The notes below the pieces were generated by a model. That model worked only from the letters and a program-made list of their open reading frames with translations, was not told the DNA's origin and ran no database searches. Shown here piece after piece: positions 1 to 5,343 of a stretch of 6,614 bases of DNA. Origin of the DNA: a bacterium (GTDB lineage: Bacteria > Blakebacterota > Blakebacteria > Blakebacterales > Blakebacteraceae); the NCBI GenBank assembly GCA_025774615.1, contig JALGVQ010000156.1, forward strand, positions 1 through 6,614, read 5' to 3'. The position numbers and the translations under genes are program-made. Position 1 is the stretch's first letter. Every line of letters starts with the position of its first letter.

Positions 1-721
1 CGATACCACCGGCGGAGAAGCCACCTACGATTACCGCGTCCCCATCAATGGAATACTCATTTCCGACTTGTTGGTACGCCTCGGTGATCTCTCTTCTCGA
101 GACCTCGATATCCTGAGTCCAGCTGTACCCGGTCATCGACACGACCAACGACGACTGCACGTAGGCAACGATGAACTCCGCTGTCAGCAGATCCGATGTC
201 CAGATTCCACTGAAGTCCTCCATGTTCCCACCGCCTCCGTGGAGAGCAATACACAGAGGGTATTCCCGATCGGCCGAATATCCCTCCGGCAACACTACCT
301 TCAAGTCGGGAGTCGATGTCGCCTGGGCCACCAGACGGAGGGAGTCGCTCCTTGCCACAACCGCATTGAACTCAGCCAACTCGCGATACGGATTGAACGC
401 TGGTGAGTCGAATTCCCAGTAGATGTTGAACCAAACACTCTGATCCAAAGCGTAATTCAGCGCTTCCAATCCCCTGGCAATCTCACCCAGTTGACCATCA
501 ACGAGCGCCAGATTGAACGCATTGGTTTCCAGGTGCTCCGGGAACCGGGGCAAAGCGGCCTCCAACAGGTCGGCTGCCGCCTGAAGGTTGTCTTGCTGAT
601 ACAGTTCACCAAAGCGCGCTCGCATGCTCTGGTAGTCTTTGAATGGATAATCGTCACCTTGCCCACTGCAGGCGGCAAGACAGGCGGAAAGCAGCACAGT
701 CGCTGCAAACATTTTACTCAT
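1..721 (-). CDS. Lipoprotein with N-terminal helical region and alpha/beta-hydrolase domain, C-terminus cut by window start
   Basis: The frame is open from ATG 721 to the window edge, giving 240 residues with the C-terminus missing. I chose this start because AAGGA lies about 9 bases upstream. The N-terminus is a lipoprotein signal: a short hydrophobic stretch and the lipobox LAAC with Cys18, so the protein is probably membrane-anchored in the periplasm. Residues 28-95 look alpha-helical and TPR-like (for example DLLEAALPRFPEH). From about residue 139 an esterase-type hydrolase begins: DLKVVLPEGY, then HGGGGN (161-166) as the likely oxyanion-hole loop, and GGFSAGG (233-239), a G-x-S-x-G nucleophile elbow with Ser236. 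The catalytic Asp and His would lie beyond the window. The closest general types are serine esterases or carboxylesterases; the substrate is unknown. It lies 79 bases downstream of the sigma factor gene and may share its transcript or be a target of it (inference). Confidence 0.82.
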   Translation of the reverse strand, partial: MSKMFAATVLLSACLAACSGQGDDYPFKDYQSMRARFGELYQQDNLQAAADLLEAALPRFPEHLETNAFNLALVDGQLGEIARGLEALNYALDQSVWFNIYWEFDSPAFNPYRELAEFNAVVARSDSLRLVAQATSTPDLKVVLPEGYSADREYPLCIALHGGGGNMEDFSGIWTSDLLTAEFIVAYVQSSLVVSMTGYSWTQDIEVSRREITEAYQQVGNEYSIDGDAVIVGGFSAGGI

Positions 722-800
722 TACAACTTTTCCTTTTATTATCATGTCACCCGTATAGTCCGGGGGACAAGTGGAGGGCTCAAAAATATACAAAACGCTT

Positions 801-1376
801 TCAGACATAGAGGGATATGTCATCCTCCTGGTGAGTAAGGATATTGCGTAGAGCAGCGCGAGCATTGTACAGCCGACTGGCGATCGTGCCGGGGGCGATT
901 TTCAGGATCGTGGCGATCTCGCGGTAACTGAGTTCCTCGATGTCCTTCAGAATGAGGATCTCGCGGTGAAGCCTCCCGAGACGGTTCAGGGCCTCCCGGA
1001 GATGCTCACGGGTTTCACCCTCGATCGCGGCCTGGTCGGGCGCCGGGCCGGGATCGGGGAGCATGGACAACGGTTGGGAAGTCCGAGTACTTTCACGGTC
1101 ACGACCGTTCCGGGAGCGGAGCCGGTCCACATGCAGATTCCGGGCGATCATGAAGAGCCAGGGCACCAGGGGGCGGTCAGTGCAGTAGAGGTGGAGGCGG
1201 TAGTAAGCCCTGATGAAGGTATCCTGGGTCAGATCCCGGGCCTCGTCGGTATCCCTGATGAGCCCGTAGAAATACCTGAAGAGGCGTCCTTCAAGGGCTC
1301 GCACGATAGGTTCATAGGCCTCACTTTCCCCCGCCTGGCACCGCTCGAGTAGGCTCCGTTCTTCATCCCGGTTCAT
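801..1376 (-). CDS. RNA polymerase sigma factor, ECF (sigma-70) family
   Basis: This 191-residue protein has the two-domain layout of an ECF sigma factor. Region 2 covers about residues 10-85, with the core-binding motif DLTQDTFIRAYYRL followed by PWLFMIARNLHVDRLR. A Pro-rich linker follows, then region 4 at about 124-178, whose helix-turn-helix reads LSYREIATILKIAPGTIASR. It should direct RNA polymerase to a small set of promoters. The frame is open back to 1466, but ATG 1376 is preferred: GAGAGGAAGG lies about 9 bases upstream, the sigma domain begins shortly after it, and the longer version would overlap the preceding gene. No classical anti-sigma factor is encoded next to it; the neighbouring four-helix membrane protein is the only local candidate for a membrane-bound regulator, without direct evidence. 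It lies 43 bases downstream of that gene, consistent with one operon. Confidence 0.93.
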   Translation of the reverse strand: MNRDEERSLLERCQAGESEAYEPIVRALEGRLFRYFYGLIRDTDEARDLTQDTFIRAYYRLHLYCTDRPLVPWLFMIARNLHVDRLRSRNGRDRESTRTSQPLSMLPDPGPAPDQAAIEGETREHLREALNRLGRLHREILILKDIEELSYREIATILKIAPGTIASRLYNARAALRNILTHQEDDISLYV

Positions 1377-1419
1377 CAGTCGGTGCCTTCCTCTCCGCCA
1401 TGAAAGGTCTGAAGAAGTT

Positions 1420-1989
1420 TCAAGGTGCCCTAAAGGAGAAGAAACGGCGTTCGAAATTCCAGCCAATCAAGAGCACGAAAAACATATATGCCATCGCATA
1501 CCATCGAAGCTCGACACCCGAAAACTGCCTTATCGCTATCAACAGGACCACCGAGATAGCTACACCGACTCCCCGGAACACAAGATTTCCGGATACCAAC
1601 CCAATCGCGGCGGGAACCGCGATAGCGAATATAACGAGTGCGATGGTTGTGAAGCCTGCAGTCCAGAGGCCTGAGTCCGAAGCCATCAACGTGCCAAGAA
1701 CCAGTATGGTCACTGCGACACCCCAACGAATTTTACCCATCTGTATCTCCTTTTCAAGACTGCGAGCGAGTAGAGGTGGAACAGACTCGGCCACCTGCCA
1801 CCAGAACCAACAAAGAGCAGCCCTTCGGCCTCTTCGAGGCAACACAACTGTGTCGACCTCTTCGATCAGGTCGCCGACGAACTCCTCTCGACGATTCTCA
1901 GGGAAGAGACATCTCAAAAGAAGTCGTGACACCGGGCCGGGAAAGTGAGGACCAAGTGCCTCGTGCTTGAAAATTTCAGCCTTCTTCAT
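1420..1989 (-). CDS. Four-helix membrane protein with a permease-prefix-like N-terminal domain
   Basis: This 189-residue protein has two parts. Residues 1-80 are soluble and amphipathic and contain LLLRCLFPENRREEFVGDL followed by a Trp-rich WFWWQVAESVPPLL. This resembles the N-terminal prefix found on MacB-like ABC permeases encoded beside PadR regulators. The rest is hydrophobic, with four probable membrane helices at about 88-104, 112-132, 138-155 and 163-178, ending in a basic tail. It lacks the large periplasmic domain and FtsX-type region of a real permease, so it is not a transporter by itself. ATG 1989 overlaps the PadR stop codon in ATGA, which implies translational coupling, and a GGAG site lies 8 bases upstream. 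Function is unknown; a membrane sensor or partner for the adjacent sigma factor is conceivable. Confidence 0.8.
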   Translation of the reverse strand: MKKAEIFKHEALGPHFPGPVSRLLLRCLFPENRREEFVGDLIEEVDTVVLPRRGRRAALCWFWWQVAESVPPLLARSLEKEIQMGKIRWGVAVTILVLGTLMASDSGLWTAGFTTIALVIFAIAVPAAIGLVSGNLVFRGVGVAISVVLLIAIRQFSGVELRWYAMAYMFFVLLIGWNFERRFFSFRAP

Positions 1990-2330
1990 AAACCCATCTC
2001 CATTAGCTGTGCAAACTGCATGAGACCATCCCGCATGCGGTCCAGTGAATTCAGGGTGCTCCTCAGTGCACGTTCTCCCTCGGATTCAACCATGAAGAAT
2101 CTCTTGGCTCGAACACGGTGCACCCCATCAGACTGTCCGAGATGGGAACTTATGAGACCCTTGCTTTCGAGGCGATCAAGAGTCGCATATATGGCCCCGA
2201 GCGATACTCTGCGATCAGCCCTCTCCTCGATTTCACGTCGTACCGTCATCCCGTACGCACCTTCACCAAGCCGAAGCAAGGCAAGAATGACAAGCTGTTC
2301 GAATTCACCTAAGTTATTTCCCTTGGGCAT
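1986..2330 (-). CDS. PadR family winged-helix transcriptional regulator
   Basis: The 114-residue product is a near-complete PadR protein. LGEFEQLVILALLRLGEGAY opens the winged helix, YGMTVRREIEERADRRVSLG continues it, and GAIYATLDRLESKGLISSHL is the recognition-helix and wing signature. A C-terminal helix of about 25 residues should serve dimerisation. PadR proteins usually repress their own operon and release it on ligand binding. I prefer ATG 2330 over the upstream ATG 2339 because AAAGGA sits 8 bases before 2330 but runs into 2339. It is first in a leftward operon and overlaps the membrane-protein gene by 4 bases. Palindromes at 2354-2383 just upstream are a plausible autoregulatory operator. 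The family call is firm; ligand and regulon are unknown. Confidence 0.93.
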   Translation of the reverse strand: MPKGNNLGEFEQLVILALLRLGEGAYGMTVRREIEERADRRVSLGAIYATLDRLESKGLISSHLGQSDGVHRVRAKRFFMVESEGERALRSTLNSLDRMRDGLMQFAQLMEMGL

Positions 2331-2353
2331 GTGCGACATCCTTTATACTATTA

Positions 2354-2383
2354 TGTAGGAATTACTACAATGTAGAAATACAT
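2354..2383. promoter_or_regulatory. Two adjacent palindromes, candidate PadR operator in the divergent promoter region
   Basis: TGTAG and CTACA (2354-2358 and 2365-2369) form a perfect inverted repeat around a 6-base centre. Directly next to it, ATGTA and TACAT (2370-2374 and 2379-2383) form another around a 4-base centre. PadR-family operators are often ATGT/ACAT-type inverted repeats, so a pair of sites immediately upstream of padR fits autoregulation. A minus-strand promoter overlapping the palindromes is plausible (CATAAT as a -10 element), but the -35 match is poor. The same sites could also influence the rightward amidohydrolase gene. Binding is inferred from symmetry and position only. 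Confidence 0.5.
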
Positions 2384-2474
2384 GCATTGAAGTTTCCTGT
2401 CAACAGCATTCTGCCCGTAAGAAAAATCTGTGGGCATCGAGAAATGAGTTCTGACGATGTACAGGAGAACACTC

Positions 2475-3818
2475 ATGGGATATCGATCCCGATATATCTT
2501 CACGCTGGCCCTCATGATAGCTGTGGTTGGTTCGACGACAGGTTCTTCACAGCTGAGGGATGGGAAGATCATCGTGGTCCCGGACGATGCTCTGATCATC
2601 ACCGGCGGCACAGTTCTGGACGGCACCGGAAGGATCCCGATTCCGGAGGGTGTAGTTGTGGTGGAGGGGAACCGTATCGTGGCGATTGGCAGTGAGGCTG
2701 ACTTGCGCATTCCCTCATCAGCCAGGGTGCTCGACGCCCGGGGTGGTACCATCATGCCGGGAATAATCAACAGCCATGTCCATCACGGGGCGCCGGCCGC
2801 ACTGCGTCATCAGTTCCTCATGGAAGGGTGCACGACCATCTGCGATCTGGGCTCTGAACTCGGTGAGATGTCACAGTTCACCGAAACGAGCTGCAGCGAA
2901 GGCCCGGCTGCGCGCGGCCTGCGGGCGGGGCCAATCATTACTGCACCGGGCGGCTATCCCGACGGTCTGTACGGAACCCGCATTAACTATGAAGTGGCGA
3001 CTCCGGACGAGGGGAGGACAGCTGTACGCGACCTGGCCGGACGCGGTACTGACGTGATTAAAATCGCGCTCGATCCGAGCTGGAACTTCGATAATCCTCT
3101 CCCGGTGCTGGATCTGTTAACGGTCCAGGCGATCGTGGCCGAGGCTCACGATCACGACCTGATTGTCCGCGCCCACCTAATTCAACCTCCGCAACTAGCG
3201 CTGGCAATCGCTGGCGGCGTGGATGTGGTTGAGCATCTGGCCATGCCGCGATGGCCCGCTCGGGAGGAAGTGGAACGCGTGATGGCCAGCGAAAACCCAA
3301 TCAGTCTATTCTTCGACCGCTGGGCTCCTGAATACCAACCTCAGCTCGAACACATGGCCGAACTAGGCATGGCCATGGTACCAACAGTCAGCTCTCTCCT
3401 GCGCGAGGAATACACCAAGGCTGATCCAACTCCGCGGGAGTCCTGGGTTGTCGATGTGGTCCTGGACATCGTTCGCCGGTTCCATGAGGCGGGGGGTACG
3501 GTAGCGGTAGGCAATGATTTCAATGATCGCTCTACGAAAGAACGCCTGCCCCTCCTGGAAATGGAGATGCTTCTGCAGGCAGGTCTGTCATCGATGGATG
3601 TCATCATCGCCGCTACCCGTAACGCCGCCCGGGTCTGCGGAGTTGCAGCTGAACTCGGGACCCTCGAGCCCGGTATGCTGGCCGATATCGTCGTTGTGGA
3701 AGGTGATCCTCTGACCGATCTGATCGGAGCTCTGGGACGGGTGAGGATCATCATCAAGGACGGGGTGATCGTCCACGATTCAGATGCGGATCTCTCCGGT
3801 GACCGGGGATCCCGATAG
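2475..3818 (+). CDS. Exported metal-dependent amidohydrolase
   Basis: This 447-residue protein belongs to the amidohydrolase superfamily, which hydrolyses C-N bonds in cyclic amides, imides or peptides using one or two metals. AGGAG (2463-2467) lies 7 bases before ATG 2475, so I use this start rather than the in-frame ATG at 2457. An N-terminal Sec-type signal peptide (about residues 1-25, core FTLALMIAVVG) suggests the periplasm. The small beta domain starts at ALIITGGTVLDGTG. Metal ligands are recognisable: HVHHG (His101, His103), DVIKIALD with Lys196 as probable carbamylated lysine, His234 in VRAHLIQP, His254 in VVEHLAMP, and Asp348 in VAVGNDFND. The end (LGTLEPGMLADIVVVEGDPL) is the typical closing strand region. 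It resembles imidazolonepropionase-like and prolidase-like members; the substrate cannot be told. It is transcribed divergently from the padR operon. Confidence 0.92.
   Translation: MGYRSRYIFTLALMIAVVGSTTGSSQLRDGKIIVVPDDALIITGGTVLDGTGRIPIPEGVVVVEGNRIVAIGSEADLRIPSSARVLDARGGTIMPGIINSHVHHGAPAALRHQFLMEGCTTICDLGSELGEMSQFTETSCSEGPAARGLRAGPIITAPGGYPDGLYGTRINYEVATPDEGRTAVRDLAGRGTDVIKIALDPSWNFDNPLPVLDLLTVQAIVAEAHDHDLIVRAHLIQPPQLALAIAGGVDVVEHLAMPRWPAREEVERVMASENPISLFFDRWAPEYQPQLEHMAELGMAMVPTVSSLLREEYTKADPTPRESWVVDVVLDIVRRFHEAGGTVAVGNDFNDRSTKERLPLLEMEMLLQAGLSSMDVIIAATRNAARVCGVAAELGTLEPGMLADIVVVEGDPLTDLIGALGRVRIIIKDGVIVHDSDADLSGDRGSR
3788..3812 (+). terminator. Hairpin at the end of the amidohydrolase gene, weak terminator candidate
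   Basis: GGATC (3788-3792) pairs with GATCC (3808-3812), and TCCGG (3795-3799) pairs with CCGGG (3803-3807) around a TGA loop, with a 2-base bulge between the two helices. The stem ends just before the TAG stop codon. The following bases are T-rich (ATTTAGGTATTTTC) but not a proper T-run, so termination is only a possibility. Confidence 0.3.
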
Positions 3819-4073
3819 CGATTTAGGTATTTTCAGCTTGTCCCCCCGAATAATCCCGTCTGCATTGAACCGTAACAAGATACACGTATTCTGTCGCTTC
3901 TGTTTCATGCTCCAATTAACGGGTCGTTCACCAAAACTCTTCTCAGGTAGTTTTGACGGTATAGAACGTTGTGGATCCCCGCTACCAATCTAACCTGCGA
4001 CGCCGGCCAGGTTGTTTCCCGGCCGGCGTTACTGTGTGATTGAGCTGCTCCCCCGCTGCGTACCTGCGATAAC
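3819..4073. other. Intergenic stretch with a strong GC-rich hairpin and no supported gene
   Basis: I find no convincing coding sequence or tRNA here. Short open frames lack ribosome sites and recognisable content. The one clear structure is at 4000-4029: ACGCCGGCC (4000-4008) pairs perfectly with GGCCGGCGT (4021-4029) around a 12-base loop. No T-run follows on either strand, so it is not a standard intrinsic terminator. It could be a repetitive extragenic element or a transcript-end structure. Confidence 0.5.
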
Positions 4074-4101
4074 CCTCCTGTAAATATCCAGAGACCATTT
4101 C

Positions 4102-4136
4102 CCGAAATATTATTGAGACTCTCGATAGTATTTCGG
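4102..4136. repeat. Uninterrupted 16-bp inverted repeat with a 3-base loop
   Basis: Bases 4102-4117 pair along their whole length with 4121-4136 around the loop ACT (4118-4120). The outer eight pairs, CCGAAATA with TATTTCGG, are perfect; the inner eight, TTATTGAG with CTCGATAG, include two G-U type pairs. No T-run flanks it on either strand, which argues against a simple terminator. It sits about 40 bases before the start of recognisable dehydrogenase sequence, so it may be a small repeat element, a recombination scar or an RNA structure. Confidence 0.6.
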
Positions 4137-4174
4137 AGGCCTTCCGTTTACTTGGACATCCAGTAACCGCATGC

Positions 4175-4327
4175 GATAGACTCCTGCTCACCGCCCTCCA
4201 GGCACTTCGCGATCAAGGGAAAGTCATGCCGGTCATCGACAGAACGTACCCGTTGAGCGAGACAGCTGAGGCTATCGGTTATATCGGAGAGGGACACGCC
4301 CGAGGTAAAGTCGTCATCACTGCATGA
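4175..4327 (+). pseudogene. C-terminal remnant of a zinc-type (MDR family) alcohol dehydrogenase or quinone oxidoreductase
   Basis: In the frame ending at TGA 4325-4327, the last 36 or so codons read as the typical C-terminus of medium-chain NAD(P)-dependent dehydrogenases: GKVMPVIDRTYPLSETAEAI followed by GEGHARGKVVITA. Similarity probably reaches back to DRLLLTALQALRDQ at 4175. A complete family member has about 320-350 residues, so the whole catalytic domain and most of the Rossmann domain are absent. The frame stays open upstream to a TAA at 4070-4072, but that part does not look like the family, and no start codon with a ribosome site is present. I read it as the surviving end of a deleted or rearranged gene rather than a functional peptide. 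It lies 78 bases upstream of the first selenoprotein gene. Confidence 0.75.
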
Positions 4328-4332
4328 AGAGT

Positions 4333-4398
4333 TGCACCATCGCGCAGGTGCAGGAAAGGTATTCACCAACGGATACAGGTGATCTGAATAACAGGAGG
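4333..4398 (+). promoter_or_regulatory. Leader of the first selenoprotein gene: small hairpin and start-deciding ribosome binding site
   Basis: TGCACC (4333-4338) and GGTGCA (4347-4352) form a 6-bp hairpin with an 8-base loop. Further down, AGGAGG (4393-4398) is a near-ideal Shine-Dalgarno site, 7 bases before ATG 4406. By contrast, ATG 4484 has only GGAAG two bases away, too close to work. This ribosome site is the main reason for starting the gene upstream of the in-frame TGA. I cannot identify a convincing promoter. Confidence 0.65.
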
Positions 4399-4405
4399 AG
4401 ACGAG

Positions 4406-5251
4406 ATGGCAGAAGCACATGTCGATCAATCGACGATGAAAGCAAGGCGCACATTTCTGAAAGTCGGTACGTGATCGGAAGCCATGATCAACGTGCTTGA
4501 TCGAGCCTTCGAACATCCGTTGGAAACCGAGGAACATGCCACCATGCTTCTGGCGGGCGGGATTGTGCAGCATGGCTACCAGTGTGGTCTGGTCTGGGGC
4601 GCGGCGCTTGCCGCAGGGGCACAGGCATATCAACTGTACGGTTCCGGCCCACAGGCTGAGACCGGGGCGATCGTCGCAACACAGCGGTTTGTAGATTCTT
4701 TCCGCGCTCGCAACGGCGATGTTGATTGCCTTGTCCTTTCCGGTACCGACTGGAAGAAACCAACGCAATTTGTATGGAACCTGGTGACAGGCGGACCGAT
4801 TCGCTGCCTGAACCTGACGGCAAGAAATGCCCCGCCAGCATTCGATGTGATAGACGCCGCTCTCTCTGAAGAACAGATCGAAGCACCTGCTCCTCCGGTG
4901 AGTTGCGCGGCAATAGTGGCAGAGAAGATGGGGGCGTCCGACCTGCAGACAGTAATGGCGGCGGGACTGGCGGGCGGTATCGGTCTCTGCGGGGGTGCCT
5001 GTGGCGCATTGGGAGCCGCAATATGGCTCAAAACCATGAACACTCTCGAAGAAGGCATAAAGATCAAATACAAGGACCCTAAAACCAAAGCTGTGATAGA
5101 CAGATTTCTGGAAAGCACTGATCAGAAATTCGAGTGCTCCGAGATAGTCGGACGGAAGTTTGAGAACGTCGATGACCATGCCGGCTATCTGCGCGACGGA
5201 GGCTGCTCGGAATTGATCGAAGTATTGGCTGCTTCAGTATCTGCAGAATAA
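4406..5251 (+). CDS. Selenocysteine-containing C-GCAxxG-C-C family redox protein, copy 1 (TGA at 4472-4474 read as Sec)
   Basis: Reading the TGA at codon 23 as selenocysteine gives a 281-residue protein from an ATG with a strong ribosome site. The family is a small group of putative redox-active proteins named after its thiol pattern; no enzymatic reaction is firmly assigned that I know of. The block RTFLKVGT-U-SEAMINVLD places Sec23 where family members have their first Cys. The protein then shows two copies of the signature. Domain 1 has U23, C60 (in GYQCGLVWGAALAAG), C108 and C134. Domain 2 has C167 (PPVSCAAIV), C199 (CGGACGALGAAIW), C244 (FECSEIVGRKF) and C267 (GGCSELIEVLA). C195 is additional. 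There is no export signal, so it is probably cytoplasmic. A hairpin after the TGA fits a bacterial SECIS. A paralogue follows 92 bases downstream. If TGA were a stop, only a 22-codon peptide would be made from the good start. Production requires SelA, SelB, selC and SelD, which are not in the window. Confidence 0.87.
4472..4510 (+). promoter_or_regulatory. Candidate bacterial SECIS element, copy 1
   Basis: The TGA at 4472-4474 is followed after 17 bases by the apical loop CGTGC (4492-4496). The upper stem pairs TGATCAA (4485-4491) with TTGATCG (4497-4503): six Watson-Crick pairs and one U-G. A lower helix pairs GAAG (4478-4481) with CTTC (4507-4510), separated by small mismatches around one C-G pair. 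Bacterial SECIS elements lie directly after the UGA, have a short apical loop with a G in its first two positions, and start that loop about 16-37 bases after the UGA. All three conditions are met. SelB with Sec-tRNA would bind here. Confidence 0.8.
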
Positions 5252-5332
5252 GCATTCTTGGGCGGAGAAAGGTATCGGGTGATCTGTTGTCTGCCCGAGT
5301 CGAGCTTTCGCTGCAGGTGACGGATTGCGATC

Positions 5333-5338
5333 AAGGAG
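5333..5338 (+). promoter_or_regulatory. Ribosome binding site deciding the start of selenoprotein copy 2
   Basis: AAGGAG lies 5 bases before ATG 5344 and supports initiation upstream of the in-frame TGA at 5410. The internal ATG at 5422 has only GGAAG two bases away, which is too close. The GTG at 5341 is in frame but less well placed than the ATG. Confidence 0.7.
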
Positions 5339-5343
5339 ACGTG

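Noticed and set aside
1377-1466. Longer N-terminus for the sigma factor, starting at 1466.
   Set aside because: It would overlap the upstream gene, has no matching domain content, and ATG 1376 has a strong ribosome site.
2457-2474. Earlier ATG for the amidohydrolase at 2457.
   Set aside because: The AGGAG site lies downstream of it and is correctly spaced for ATG 2475, which also gives a cleaner signal peptide.
3784-3993. Short plus-strand frame after the amidohydrolase.
   Set aside because: It has no ribosome site or recognisable motif, and it begins inside the amidohydrolase gene in another frame.
4445-4471. RRTFLKVG before the TGA resembles a twin-arginine export motif.
   Set aside because: No hydrophobic segment follows, and copy 2 has only a single Arg (ARTFIKVG), so a Tat signal is unlikely.
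4148-5179. Long open frame on the minus strand (343 codons) opposite the first selenoprotein gene.
   Set aside because: It is Cys- and His-rich without family features, lacks a clear ribosome site and overlaps almost all of a well-supported sense gene. The second copy does not keep an equivalent frame, so it is a composition shadow.
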